A DNA stretch of 35,338 nucleotides from a virus. Below are positions 6,207 to 13,943 of this stretch, in pieces. The position numbers were made by a program, and so were the translations under genes. How positions within the stretch are numbered: the stretch's first letter is position 1; each line of letters starts with the position of its first letter. The stretch spans positions 1 to 35,338 of IMG/VR virus record IMGVR_UViG_3300035661_000193. One strand, 5' to 3'. The notes under the pieces were generated by a model. The model saw nothing but the letters and a program-made list of their open reading frames with translations. It ran no database searches and had not been told where the DNA came from.

Positions 6207-8603
6207 ATGACAATCAAGAAAATGGAGACGCGGATGTTTGCACCGACACAGGATGCTATGGCCGACTATGTAGAAAAAATGGCCACTGAAACCCTCAACC
6301 CAAAGTATAGGGAACTTTATCCTGGAATGGGACAAGCAGTTGCAGAACGGACAGTTTTACGTAAGAAAGGCGATAATTGGGAAACTTGGGGTGATGTATC
6401 TCAGCGCGTAGCACTTGGAAACACTCTACTTGACAACAGAGGAAACGTATGGGATGAGTATCGACGCCTACAAGGTCATATTGCAAAAGCTAGCATTCTC
6501 ATGTCTGGTCGTCATCTACAACACGGTGATGTTACCCAACCTACCCGCAATAAAGAAGTTTTTACAAACTGTTCAACAGCTGCCACGTCGTTCCTTAGCT
6601 TTTACTTACTTCTTAATGGATCCGGTGTTGGACGCTGTTACGACGATGATCTTATTGTCTGTGATTGGGATAATGCACCGACTCTAAGAGTTGTGCTATC
6701 TCACGATCACAAAGACTATAACTATTCCGCCGACGAATCTGTACGAGATGCAGAGCACAAATACGGCAAAGATTCCAAAAATGTAATGTGGTTTAAAGTT
6801 CCTGACAGCCGTGAAGGTTGGGGTCAGGCTCTTGAAGTGTGGGAAAATGCTGCCTTCGAGAAGGTCCACAAAGACAAGATGCTCATTCTTGACTTCTCTG
6901 ACGTGCGTCCTCGGGGCGCATTGATTGGTGGAATGCAAGATCGTCCTGCATCTGGTCCTGTTCCGTTGATGAATGCGTTTCGCAAGGCTGCTTCTCTTAA
7001 GGGTTCAGGTCTTGCACCATGGAAGCAGGCAATGTATGTCGATCACTACTTCTCTGAGTGTGTGCTCGTTGGTGGTGCTCGTCGCGCCGCTCGTATGTCA
7101 ACTAAGTTCTGGAAGGACAAAGACATTCTTGACTTCATTCGCATCAAGCGTCCGATTGAGTTCAATAAGCTTTCTGTAGAAGAAGTTGCAGAGTTCCGCT
7201 CAAACAATCCTGGTATTTTTGGATTTCTTTGGTCATCCAATAACTCTGTCTGCGTTGATGATGAGTTCTGGGAATTGCTTGAGATCAAGCGAACCGACGA
7301 GCGTTTTAAGGATGATGATGCAAAGCTTGCTCGCAAAATCATGAAAGAAATTGAGGGTTGTTCGTATGGCGACGGTACTGGTGAACCTGGCCTTATCAAT
7401 GTTGATAAGCTTAAGCGTAATGACAGCGGTTGGAACGAGCTTATTACTCATTCTTTTGTTGGTTCGAAGAAGTATGCGATCCGTGAAGACACTGAGCTTA
7501 TGCTTACTAAAATTGCACGCAAAGCTAAGAAAAAAACTTACAACATGATCGTAAATCCATGCGGTGAGATTGCTCTCAACGTCATGGGTGGTTATTGTGT
7601 TATTGCTGATGTGGTTCCATATCACTGTGAAACTCTTGAAGATGCAGAAGATGCTTTCCGAACTGCAACTCGAGCTCTTATTCGTACCAACACTATGGAT
7701 TGTCTATACAAGGCTGAGTCTGTACGAACAAATCGTATTGGTGTTGGTATCACTGGCGTCCATGAATTTGCATGGAAATTCTTTCAGGTAGGTTTCAAAG
7801 ATCTTATCAAGCCTGACTTCGAAGGATTGGCTGCTGTTGATGATCCGAACACTAATTGGTTTGGTGCAACAGGAAATCGTTCTCCAGCTATTCGTGCTGC
7901 CCGCTTCTGGAAAGTGCTTGAAAAGTTCCGTGATGTGGTCATTGATGAAGCAACCAAGTATTCAAAGGAACTTGGTGTAACAGTTCCTCACACTATGCTG
8001 ACCATCAAACCAGCAGGTACAACTTCAAAATTGTTTGGTCTCACTGAAGGATGGCATTTGCCTTCGATGGCTTTCTATCTTCGTTGGGTTCAATTCCGAT
8101 ATGATGATCCTTTGGTTGTCAAGTATCTCAACGCTGGTTATCCTGTACGTGAACTTACCACATATGAAGGAACTTATATTGTTGGATTCCCAACAGCTCC
8201 TGTTCTCGCTCAAATCATTGAAGAACAACATCTTGTGACTGCAGGTGAAGCAACTCCAGAGGAACAATACACTTGGTTGCTGCTTGGTGAAAAGCATTGG
8301 CTTGGCGATAAGTATGACAACCAGATTTCATATACCCTTAAGTACGATCCGGCTAAGGTAGATTTGAAGCACTTCTCAGAGATGCTCAGAAAGTATCAGC
8401 GAACGATCAAATGTTGTTCTGTTATGCCTCAAACCAACGATTCTTCGTATGAATACCTTCCAGAAGAGGCAATTACGAAGGCTAAATTTGAGGAAATAAG
8501 CCACACTATTCAGAAGGTGCTGGCTGAAGAGGTTGACAAGACTCATATTGACTGTGACTCGGGTGCATGTCCTATTGACTTTAAGGAAAGACTTGCGGCA
8601 TAA
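6207..8603 (+). CDS. nrdJ: Adenosylcobalamin-dependent ribonucleoside-triphosphate reductase (class II)
   Basis: The 798-residue enzyme would reduce ribonucleoside triphosphates to deoxyribonucleotides in the cytosol using vitamin B12. The catalytic cysteines are all present: C122 (TNCST) pairs with C464 (GGYC), and C452 in NPCGEI would be the thiyl-radical residue. A C-terminal CDSGAC pair would relay electrons. The layout matches the monomeric Lactobacillus-type reductase, which is a little shorter. It has its own promoter, with AGGA five bases before the ATG. No aerobic class I nrdA/nrdB genes are visible. Use of B12 implies a host that makes or imports it, as many alphaproteobacteria do. 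Confidence 0.93.
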   Translation: MTIKKMETRMFAPTQDAMADYVEKMATETLNPKYRELYPGMGQAVAERTVLRKKGDNWETWGDVSQRVALGNTLLDNRGNVWDEYRRLQGHIAKASILMSGRHLQHGDVTQPTRNKEVFTNCSTAATSFLSFYLLLNGSGVGRCYDDDLIVCDWDNAPTLRVVLSHDHKDYNYSADESVRDAEHKYGKDSKNVMWFKVPDSREGWGQALEVWENAAFEKVHKDKMLILDFSDVRPRGALIGGMQDRPASGPVPLMNAFRKAASLKGSGLAPWKQAMYVDHYFSECVLVGGARRAARMSTKFWKDKDILDFIRIKRPIEFNKLSVEEVAEFRSNNPGIFGFLWSSNNSVCVDDEFWELLEIKRTDERFKDDDAKLARKIMKEIEGCSYGDGTGEPGLINVDKLKRNDSGWNELITHSFVGSKKYAIREDTELMLTKIARKAKKKTYNMIVNPCGEIALNVMGGYCVIADVVPYHCETLEDAEDAFRTATRALIRTNTMDCLYKAESVRTNRIGVGITGVHEFAWKFFQVGFKDLIKPDFEGLAAVDDPNTNWFGATGNRSPAIRAARFWKVLEKFRDVVIDEATKYSKELGVTVPHTMLTIKPAGTTSKLFGLTEGWHLPSMAFYLRWVQFRYDDPLVVKYLNAGYPVRELTTYEGTYIVGFPTAPVLAQIIEEQHLVTAGEATPEEQYTWLLLGEKHWLGDKYDNQISYTLKYDPAKVDLKHFSEMLRKYQRTIKCCSVMPQTNDSSYEYLPEEAITKAKFEEISHTIQKVLAEEVDKTHIDCDSGACPIDFKERLAA

Positions 8604-8606
8604 ATA
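8599..8606 (+). promoter_or_regulatory. Possible late promoter element (CATAAATA)
   Basis: CATAAATA overlaps the nrdJ stop codon and is followed by AGGAGG and the ATG at 8629. It matches the element seen before virion-type genes, but stop codons in AT-rich context can create it by chance. Confidence 0.4.
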
Positions 8607-8628
8607 GGAGGCACAAGAAAGGACGATC

Positions 8629-9036
8629 ATGATAAACATTGAACATATCCAACGCGTGGAACTTAGAATCGTCGAACATCTTGCTGCAACTCATGAACGG
8701 TTCAACCAAATAGAAAAGGTACTATTAGCCATGGCAATTGATCTATCGGTACTTGTCGACGAAGTCGCCAAAGTACAATCTACCGAAGCATCCGCTGTTG
8801 CACTTATCAGTGGCATTTCCAAGCGTCTTGTTGACGCTGTGTCTGACTCTGATTCTGCAACTCAAGCAAAGATTTCTGAACTTACTGCAGAACTTCAGAA
8901 GGCAACTGTCCCACTTGCGCAAGCAGTGTCCGACAATACTCCAGTAGCTCCTGCTCCAGCCCCAGTGGTTGAACAAGTAGCTCCTGCTCAAGTCCTTTTG
9001 ACTGAGACTGCACCAGAAGCAAACACAGCTGCCTAA
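8629..9036 (+). CDS. Helical/coiled-coil protein with Pro-Ala-rich tail, unknown
   Basis: This 135-residue protein has long helical, heptad-like stretches (residues about 5-105) and a C-terminal Pro/Ala/Val-rich tail from about residue 105 (APAPAPVVEQVAPA). There is no signal peptide or membrane segment. AAGGA lies ahead of the ATG, and a strong terminator follows 23 bases after the stop. It may be co-transcribed with nrdJ or from a late element at 8599. The layout suggests a virion or scaffolding component, but I do not recognise the family. Confidence 0.55.
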   Translation: MINIEHIQRVELRIVEHLAATHERFNQIEKVLLAMAIDLSVLVDEVAKVQSTEASAVALISGISKRLVDAVSDSDSATQAKISELTAELQKATVPLAQAVSDNTPVAPAPAPVVEQVAPAQVLLTETAPEANTAA

Positions 9037-9058
9037 TCCTTAAATAGATTAACGATCG

Positions 9059-9081
9059 AGCCGCCTTCGGGCGGCTTTTTT
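9059..9081 (+). terminator. Rho-independent terminator
   Basis: A perfect 7-bp stem (AGCCGCC/GGCGGCT) encloses a stable TTCG tetraloop and runs straight into six T residues. It closes the nrdJ transcription unit. Confidence 0.9.
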
Positions 9082-9105
9082 GTCTTTTAAGATGGATTTT
9101 TGTCA

Positions 9106-9133
9106 TTGACAAGAACTGGCGAGTGTGTATAAT
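9106..9133 (+). promoter_or_regulatory. Strong sigma-70-type promoter
   Basis: Perfect TTGACA (9106-9111) and TATAAT (9128-9133) boxes are 16 bases apart, just after the terminator. The roughly 90-base leader to the DUF4031 gene contains no tRNA or clear structured RNA that I can see. Confidence 0.8.
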
Positions 9134-9228
9134 AGTACTTGCTGAACGATGCTTCATAGAATTAAAATGGAAGCACATCAGCGGCGTAACCGGCCACTAA
9201 TGGCTCCGTAGGTTCTCCGTTGGATTAA

Positions 9229-9462
9229 ATGGAAATGCGCTACATTGAAGTCTACTGTGACAAAGCTCGCCACCTGGTTTGTAGACCGTATTCAGTTGAA
9301 AATCTCCACAAAGTCGCGTATATGCTTGGGATTAAGCGGTGTTGGTTTCATCGCGACCACTATGATATTCCTAAGAAAAGGGTTGACGAAATTAACCAAC
9401 AGTGTATAATAGTCTCATCAAAAGATATTGTTCGGATCATAAAGGGAACTTACCGTGCTTGA
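9229..9462 (+). CDS. DUF4031-like small protein
   Basis: The 77-residue protein contains the pattern of the DUF4031 family: a short beta strand, then HLVCRPYSVENLHKVA and GIKRCWFHRDHYDIP. Family members are small cytoplasmic proteins of unknown function, common in phages and bacteria. It is the first gene after the 9106 promoter. ATG 9229 and ATG 9235 are both possible starts, and neither has a strong ribosome site. A second promoter lies within its 3' end. It overlaps the next gene by 8 bases. Confidence 0.65.
   Translation: MEMRYIEVYCDKARHLVCRPYSVENLHKVAYMLGIKRCWFHRDHYDIPKKRVDEINQQCIIVSSKDIVRIIKGTYRA
9383..9410 (+). promoter_or_regulatory. Internal sigma-70-type promoter
   Basis: TTGACG (9383-9388) and TATAAT (9405-9410) are 16 bases apart, inside the DUF4031 gene. 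The -10 surroundings (GTGTATAATAGT) are nearly identical to those of the 9106 promoter. It would drive the small-gene, hydrolase and SPFH run. Confidence 0.65.
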
Positions 9463-9637
9463 CGAAAAGAAGCTTGCGGACTTGACGTGCCTTGTCTTCT
9501 TCCTTTTCCATATGGAGCGGGAACAGCCTCGAGCTATGTATGGTTCTCATTATGTCTCCGATGCATTTGATGCAGTTGCTCGTCTGCTCGGATCAGATCC
9601 CGACAAGCTGCGAGTTCGTTTGGAGACTGAACATTGA
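9455..9637 (+). CDS. Small hypothetical protein
   Basis: This 60-residue protein starts at GTG 9455, overlapping the previous stop by 8 bases. It is soluble and helical in appearance, with SDAFDAVARLLGSDPDKLRVRL. There is no recognisable motif. AAAGGGAA lies a few bases upstream as a ribosome site. It overlaps the next start by 4 bases. The chain of overlaps supports a real gene; its function is unknown. Confidence 0.55.
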   Translation: MLDEKKLADLTCLVFFLFHMEREQPRAMYGSHYVSDAFDAVARLLGSDPDKLRVRLETEH

Positions 9638-9819
9638 CCCGTTATCCACACGGTACAGAAGTTACTTGGGAGTTTAAAGGAATTCCCGAGCAATTTTGCG
9701 GACCAGTACAATTTATCTCAATAGTCAGTGGAAAGATGACCATCGAAGATGAAGATCATCCCTCCAATGAAGCATACAAACGGACTATTGAATCTATGCG
9801 GAAAGGTTGGAAGAAGTGA
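9634..9819 (+). CDS. Small hypothetical protein
   Basis: This 61-residue protein starts at TTG 9634, overlapping the previous stop (TTGA). The N-terminal half is beta-rich (TEVTWEFKG, VQFISIVSGKMTIE), like a small barrel. The C-terminal half is a charged helix ending RKGWKK. It overlaps the next small ORF by 4 bases. I do not recognise the family. Confidence 0.5.
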   Translation: MTRYPHGTEVTWEFKGIPEQFCGPVQFISIVSGKMTIEDEDHPSNEAYKRTIESMRKGWKK

Positions 9820-9881
9820 GAAAACATATCATGATGGAGAATGGCTATTGGTCCGACAAGTCTCAAGGAGACTCTAATTGA
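9816..9881 (+). CDS. Possible 21-residue micro-ORF linking two genes
   Basis: GTG 9816 overlaps the previous stop (GTGA), and its own stop overlaps the hydrolase TTG start (TTGA). The peptide is MRKHIMMENGYWSDKSQGDS plus N. The exact chaining at both ends suggests translational coupling, which may help load ribosomes onto the hydrolase gene. The ORF is too short for a functional call. Confidence 0.4.
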   Translation: MRKHIMMENGYWSDKSQGDSN

Positions 9882-10474
9882 ACTATCTACTCATTCATGG
9901 ACTCAATGCCTCAAAGCTTTCATTCACAACTATCTCGCACAATCTCCTACAATACAGAGGCTCTCCGCCGGCGAAATATCTTGCTTGGGAACCTGAAGAT
10001 AACTTTGAAGAAGTTCTTCTTCGGGGAGCTAAACTATTGGAAGGTTGGGATAATGTCACTGTTATTGGCCATTCTCTTGGCGGTCTGCTCGCTTGGCACC
10101 TTGCTAACAAATGTCTTCAGGTCACTGATCTTATTACTGTAACCACGCCGTATGATGGATTTTCCCTGTCTGCGTGGAAGCTTCCACTTATGTTCATGCC
10201 TAAGTTTATCCCTTCGATGCTTGAGGCAATTGATAAGAAATCCTGGGTCATCAAACAACCTAAAAAAGAGTTTCACCGACTCGCTCTGCTTAATGTAGTC
10301 GGAACTAAAGGGTTGTTTAGCAACGTACCAAATGACGGTGTCCTTACTGTGAAATCACAGAAGTCCGTTAAAGAGGCTGCAACTCTTCAAACTGTAGCGC
10401 TTTCATACTCGCATATGGAAATTCTACATTCACCTGAGCTTCAAAAGCTCATCTATACTAGGAGAAATACATGA
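9878..10474 (+). CDS. Alpha/beta hydrolase (esterase/lipase-like)
   Basis: The 198-residue alpha/beta-hydrolase fold protein has an N-terminal oxyanion motif (LLIHGLN), the nucleophile elbow GHSLGG with Ser66, a probable acid Asp153 (PNDGV), and His179 (YSHME). All three triad residues are in the right order. It has no signal peptide, so it acts in the cytosol. The start is TTG, with AAGGAG six bases upstream. It overlaps the following SPFH membrane gene by 4 bases, suggesting a joint membrane-related role. The substrate is unknown; lipid or acyl ester is a reasonable guess. Confidence 0.75.
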   Translation: MNYLLIHGLNASKLSFTTISHNLLQYRGSPPAKYLAWEPEDNFEEVLLRGAKLLEGWDNVTVIGHSLGGLLAWHLANKCLQVTDLITVTTPYDGFSLSAWKLPLMFMPKFIPSMLEAIDKKSWVIKQPKKEFHRLALLNVVGTKGLFSNVPNDGVLTVKSQKSVKEAATLQTVALSYSHMEILHSPELQKLIYTRRNT

Positions 10475-11730
10475 TCGCGCGAATTGTACTTACAGTTCTT
10501 TTGTTTATTGGCGTGCCCTTGGCTTACTCTTTCCTTAATCCGGTGGCTACACTGGTGCAGGGTCAGGTAGCCGGTTCGCAGCTCGCACCAAGCAATGGTG
10601 CATTCTTCACTACTCAGGGTGTATTCAGCGGTTTTCGCTACGCAAACGCGTTGCTTGACATTGGCTCATTGCTCGTCTTTGTTGGGATTTGGTTTGCACC
10701 GTTGAAGCGATTCGTTAAGGAACTTATTGCTACCGCAGCTATGCTGCTTGCATTGGTTGCTTTCCAATCGCAGACTGCGCAGGCATTCTATGAAACGACT
10801 GACCGAACCGAAGCGTATACCATTCTTCCGAATTGGTCTGCTTTTTGGATTCCTGACGTTGGTGACAACAAGACAGATCAAGCCAATATGGACTCGGCCG
10901 ATTATCTTGCTTCAAAGAAGGTTTCCCTGAAGCGCTTTATTGTTCCGCATGCTAAGCTTACTGGCTCGGCCGGCAACTCGATGTTCGCAGGTTGGGATGC
11001 TTATGTTCCGACTGGTCGATTGATCTTGGTTGATCGAACCACTTATTCTCACGAGTGGGTTGACGCATCCGACCGTGGTACTTCAAAGGCTAAGGAAGGT
11101 TTTCCTTGTCAAACTCGCGAAGGTATCAATATCGTAGCAGGTGTTTCTGTCGGTGCTCGAGTTGATGAAAAGGATGCTCCGGCTTTCCTTTATAACTTTG
11201 GTGTAAATGCTCCGAAGACGCAAAATATGTCCGATCCTCAGGAAATCTTCCGTTCAGTTTATTACGGAAAGTCTCTTACGGAAGTCATGCAGGACATGGG
11301 CCGAAAGAAAATTCAGACGCTGGTCTGTAATGAAATCGGTAAGCATTCTTTCGACAAGGCCAATGATGAAATGATTCCCATCATGGATGCTATTGAAAAG
11401 AAGGCTACTGACTACTTCAAGGGAGTTGGCATTACCATCACTTTTATCGGTTGGGCTGATACGTTTACCTTCGATCACTCAATCCAGATAGCAGTTAACT
11501 CGAACTACGAGAAGACTGTTGAAGCAGCCAACGCTCAGAAGATGGCTCCTTACATCACTCTGTTGACAACTCTGGCTCAGGCTGATGCTCTCCGTAAGTG
11601 GAACGGTGTAGTCTCGACTACGACTGTCAACACTTCGGGTCTTCCTGATATGATCCTTGGAGCCTTCGGGGTCAATCCGAATGCTGCAATTGCAAAGGGT
11701 GCGGGTGTCTTCCCAGCTCCTGCCAAGTAA
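10471..11730 (+). CDS. Membrane-anchored SPFH/Band 7-like protein
   Basis: The protein has 419 residues with an N-terminal hydrophobic segment (about 3-24) and further hydrophobic stretches at about 60-77 and 84-104. An SPFH-like domain follows from about residue 165 to 345, with VPTGRLILVDR, EGINIVAGVSVGARV and a helical region ending in NYEKTVEAANAQKMAP. SPFH proteins form oligomeric scaffolds on membranes and often regulate proteases. The gene overlaps the alpha/beta hydrolase by 4 bases and is closed by two hairpins. Family assignment rests on my reading of pattern, without an alignment. Confidence 0.65.
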   Translation: MIARIVLTVLLFIGVPLAYSFLNPVATLVQGQVAGSQLAPSNGAFFTTQGVFSGFRYANALLDIGSLLVFVGIWFAPLKRFVKELIATAAMLLALVAFQSQTAQAFYETTDRTEAYTILPNWSAFWIPDVGDNKTDQANMDSADYLASKKVSLKRFIVPHAKLTGSAGNSMFAGWDAYVPTGRLILVDRTTYSHEWVDASDRGTSKAKEGFPCQTREGINIVAGVSVGARVDEKDAPAFLYNFGVNAPKTQNMSDPQEIFRSVYYGKSLTEVMQDMGRKKIQTLVCNEIGKHSFDKANDEMIPIMDAIEKKATDYFKGVGITITFIGWADTFTFDHSIQIAVNSNYEKTVEAANAQKMAPYITLLTTLAQADALRKWNGVVSTTTVNTSGLPDMILGAFGVNPNAAIAKGAGVFPAPAK

Positions 11731-11737
11731 GTGAATT

Positions 11738-11760
11738 ACCTGGCGGCGACGCCGCCAGGT
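11738..11760 (+). terminator. Strong GC-rich hairpin after the SPFH gene
   Basis: A perfect 10-bp stem (ACCTGGCGGC/GCCGCCAGGT) has a 3-base loop and starts 7 bases after the stop codon. No T run follows, so it may protect the mRNA end or terminate weakly. Confidence 0.6.
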
Positions 11761-11817
11761 TCCTCCATTAAGGAAATACAACACGACTTAATGTATCATA
11801 GATGATGCACTAGGAGG

Positions 11818-11850
11818 GCTTATGTATCTTCTATGTTACATAAGCTTTTC
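11818..11850 (+). terminator. Rho-independent terminator before the primase promoter
   Basis: A 9-bp stem (GCTTATGTA/TACATAAGC) with a 10-base loop is followed by TTTTC. AGGAGG and an ATG lie at its 5' edge and open an 11-codon frame (11823-11858). The micro-ORF is more likely chance than an attenuator, but the overlap is exact. Confidence 0.65.
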
Positions 11851-11853
11851 CTG

Positions 11854-11882
11854 TTGACAGTCACTGCAAATGATGATATAAT
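11854..11882 (+). promoter_or_regulatory. Sigma-70-type promoter of the primase gene
   Basis: TTGACA (11854-11859) and TATAAT (11877-11882) are a perfect pair with 17-base spacing. Transcription should start at about 11888-11890, which is at the primase ATG itself. Confidence 0.75.
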
Positions 11883-11887
11883 GAAAC

Positions 11888-12910
11888 ATGACATTCTCAA
11901 ATAATATCGCGCTCGACGAACGCTATGTCATGCTGTTGTCTCATCAGCTACTTAGGTTCACTGTAAAGCGCAAGAATCCTTTCATAGCCAATTTTCGCTG
12001 TCCATTCTGTGGTGACTCCACAAAGGATCAGCGTAAAGCTCGTGGATACGTTTACGAGAAAAAAGGAACTATGTGGTTCTCTTGCCGTAACTGCGGTAAG
12101 CCAGCTAATATTCCTCAGCTTCTTAAGCAGGTTGATCCTCGGCTTCATACTGAGTACGTTAAGGAAAAATACAAAGGTGGACCAGTCAAGCGACCGATTT
12201 ATATGCAAGAAGCGCCCTTCCAGGGCAAAACTGATATACAGATCAAACTGCCTACAATCGAAGAGCTTCCAGAAAATCATACAGCTCGAGTCTTTATCCG
12301 AAAGAGAAAAATTCCTCGAGAATATTGGAAAACATTGTTCTATGCAGATGCGTTCTTTGCATTTGCTAACACGCTCGACCCAGGTAAGTTCGACAAGGGA
12401 ATTCTGAAGCATGACGAAGCTCGGATAGTCATCCCATTTTATGACATAAATAAGACGTTGATAACTGTGCAAGGCAGAGCCCTCGGTGAGTCAAAATTAA
12501 AGTACATCACAATTAAAGTAGATAAAGATCAGCCGCATATTTTTGGTGCTGATCGATTAGACTTTGAAAAGCGAGCATATATAGTAGAGGGACCGTTTGA
12601 TTCTCTATTCTTAAGCAATGCGCTTGCTTGTGCCCAATCTGATCTTTCATCAGCTGCACAAGAATATGGAATTGATCCGTCAGAAGATGTGGTACTTGTT
12701 TTCGACAATGAACCGCGAAATAAAGACATAGTTAGGCTGATAAAGAAAGCTATCAAAGGTGATTGGAAAATTGCTTTGTGGCCTAAGACTTATCCGTTTA
12801 AAGACGTAAATGATGGCGTTCTCGGTGGACTTGATCCAGAGCGCATTTTAGAAACTAGAGTTTTCAGCGGAGCAAGAGCTGAACTTGAACTGAACAGATG
12901 GAGCATGTAA
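11888..12910 (+). CDS. DNA primase, T4 gp61 type
   Basis: The 340-residue primase would make RNA primers for lagging-strand synthesis with the replicative helicase. An N-terminal zinc finger uses C38/C41 (CPFCGDS) and C66/C69 (CRNCGKP), followed by a TOPRIM domain with E234 in YIVEGPFDS and an acidic VLVFDNE motif. N-terminal spacing to the first Cys pair matches T4 gp61, supporting the ATG at 11888. There is no ribosome site, and the promoter -10 ends only five bases upstream, so the mRNA may be leaderless. It overlaps the next small ORF by one base. Confidence 0.9.
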   Translation: MTFSNNIALDERYVMLLSHQLLRFTVKRKNPFIANFRCPFCGDSTKDQRKARGYVYEKKGTMWFSCRNCGKPANIPQLLKQVDPRLHTEYVKEKYKGGPVKRPIYMQEAPFQGKTDIQIKLPTIEELPENHTARVFIRKRKIPREYWKTLFYADAFFAFANTLDPGKFDKGILKHDEARIVIPFYDINKTLITVQGRALGESKLKYITIKVDKDQPHIFGADRLDFEKRAYIVEGPFDSLFLSNALACAQSDLSSAAQEYGIDPSEDVVLVFDNEPRNKDIVRLIKKAIKGDWKIALWPKTYPFKDVNDGVLGGLDPERILETRVFSGARAELELNRWSM

Positions 12911-13032
12911 TGTTTAAGTGTCAGCCATCTTATGGTCAAGGTGAATCTTGGGCAGAAGCTATCGAAAGTATAGGTGAACAAATCCGCAGAATGTGGTGGA
13001 TGGAAAAGGAGAGACAAAATGGGTTGGGCTAG
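12910..13032 (+). CDS. Small hypothetical protein
   Basis: This 40-residue protein starts with ATG overlapping the primase stop by one base (TAATG). It contains GESWAEAIESIGEQIRRMWW, a helical, Trp-containing segment. It overlaps the next gene by 14 bases and contains that gene's AAGGAG ribosome site. The overlap chain and protein-like composition support it; the function is unknown. Confidence 0.5.
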   Translation: MFKCQPSYGQGESWAEAIESIGEQIRRMWWMEKERQNGLG

Positions 13033-13240
13033 TGGTTCTCAGTTGATGAGTGAAGTTATCGCTGCTATTGCTGACAAGATGGATGACCATGATACCAAGG
13101 TTGAAATCTTTGAAAGTATTATCGAAGCATTTGAAGATGCTGATTGTGATACACTCCAAGAGTGTTTGGACGAAGATGACGCCTTCGATGAAGCGTTGAA
13201 GAATATACATCCAGATTGGTTTGATGAAGATTATGAGTAA
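13019..13240 (+). CDS. Small acidic phage protein (MGWASGS family)
   Basis: This 73-residue acidic protein has the start set at ATG 13019 by an AAGGAG site eight bases upstream, ignoring longer in-frame extensions. It begins MGWASGSQLMSEVI and has a middle block FEDADCDTLQE. I recall this pattern from a small conserved family in many tailed phages, function unknown. It overlaps the phosphatase start by 8 bases. Its strongly acidic tail (DEDDAFDEA, WFDEDYE) could suit a protein-binding or DNA-mimic role, but that is speculation. Confidence 0.6.
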   Translation: MGWASGSQLMSEVIAAIADKMDDHDTKVEIFESIIEAFEDADCDTLQECLDEDDAFDEALKNIHPDWFDEDYE

Positions 13241-13943
13241 GAAAAAGAAGTTAACATTTGCTATAAGCGATATTCACGGTCATTACGATCACTTGCTTGA
13301 TATGGTCGAGCGTTGTGAAGCGTATGCGAAGCAAGCGGGTAAAGGCCTTCGCTTTGTATTCTGTGGAGACTACATTGACCGAGGTCCTCGTTCTGCAGAT
13401 GTCGTTGCTTATCTTATGAAATTCAAACATGAGAATATTTGTTTGAAAGGTAACCATGAAGATATGGTCTGTACTGGTCATGGTGCATGGCTATCAAATG
13501 GTGGCTGGGAAACTATTGATTCTTACAACGTCTATGGTGACGACAAAGATGAAGTAATGAAAGAGCATCTTGCTTGGATGAGAGCTCTTCCGCTCCGTCA
13601 TGAGGATGAGTTCCGTCATTATGTCCACGCTGGATTCCAACCAGGAGTTGCTGTTGAAGATCAGCATGAAGCTCATATGCTTTGGATTCGTGAACCGTTT
13701 CTTCAGCATATGCATGACTTTGGCAAGCTCGTAGTTCACGGTCATTCTCCGTATCATTCTGTAAATCGAAATATTCAGCGAACACCATATCGCATGAATA
13801 TTGACACTGCAGCTTGTTTCGGCGGTCATATGACTGCAATGATCTTCAATGATGAACAGCGCGATCCTGAAGCATTCATTCAGTTTGCTACTCCACGTCG
13901 AGTAACAGCAAAAGAAGTAGTTGAAGCAGACTCGAATGGCTGA
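13233..13943 (+). CDS. PPP-family metallophosphatase (lambda phosphatase-like)
   Basis: This 236-residue protein would remove phosphate from proteins or small molecules. The two-metal motifs are intact: SDIHGH (Asp13, His15), GDYIDRG, GNHE, and a distal VHGHSP. Its size is close to bacteriophage lambda protein phosphatase. ATG 13233 gives an 8-base overlap with the previous gene, matching other junctions here; the longer start at 13221 is less likely. The gene lies between the primase and small genes. Its substrate cannot be told from sequence. Confidence 0.85.
   Translation: MSKKKKLTFAISDIHGHYDHLLDMVERCEAYAKQAGKGLRFVFCGDYIDRGPRSADVVAYLMKFKHENICLKGNHEDMVCTGHGAWLSNGGWETIDSYNVYGDDKDEVMKEHLAWMRALPLRHEDEFRHYVHAGFQPGVAVEDQHEAHMLWIREPFLQHMHDFGKLVVHGHSPYHSVNRNIQRTPYRMNIDTAACFGGHMTAMIFNDEQRDPEAFIQFATPRRVTAKEVVEADSNG

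Noticed and set aside
6695-7625. Long antisense reading frames over nrdJ (also over 1120-1695, 28704-29216 and 29712-30233)
   Set aside because: They mirror well-supported + strand genes, have no ribosome sites or family features, and are coding shadows.
9134-9228. Possible tRNA or small RNA in the leader after the 9106 promoter
   Set aside because: I could not fold a cloverleaf or find a T-arm consensus; only short weak stems are present.
12443-12450. CATAAATA motif at about 12443-12450
   Set aside because: It is inside the primase reading frame with no gene start nearby, so it is probably a chance match to the late element.
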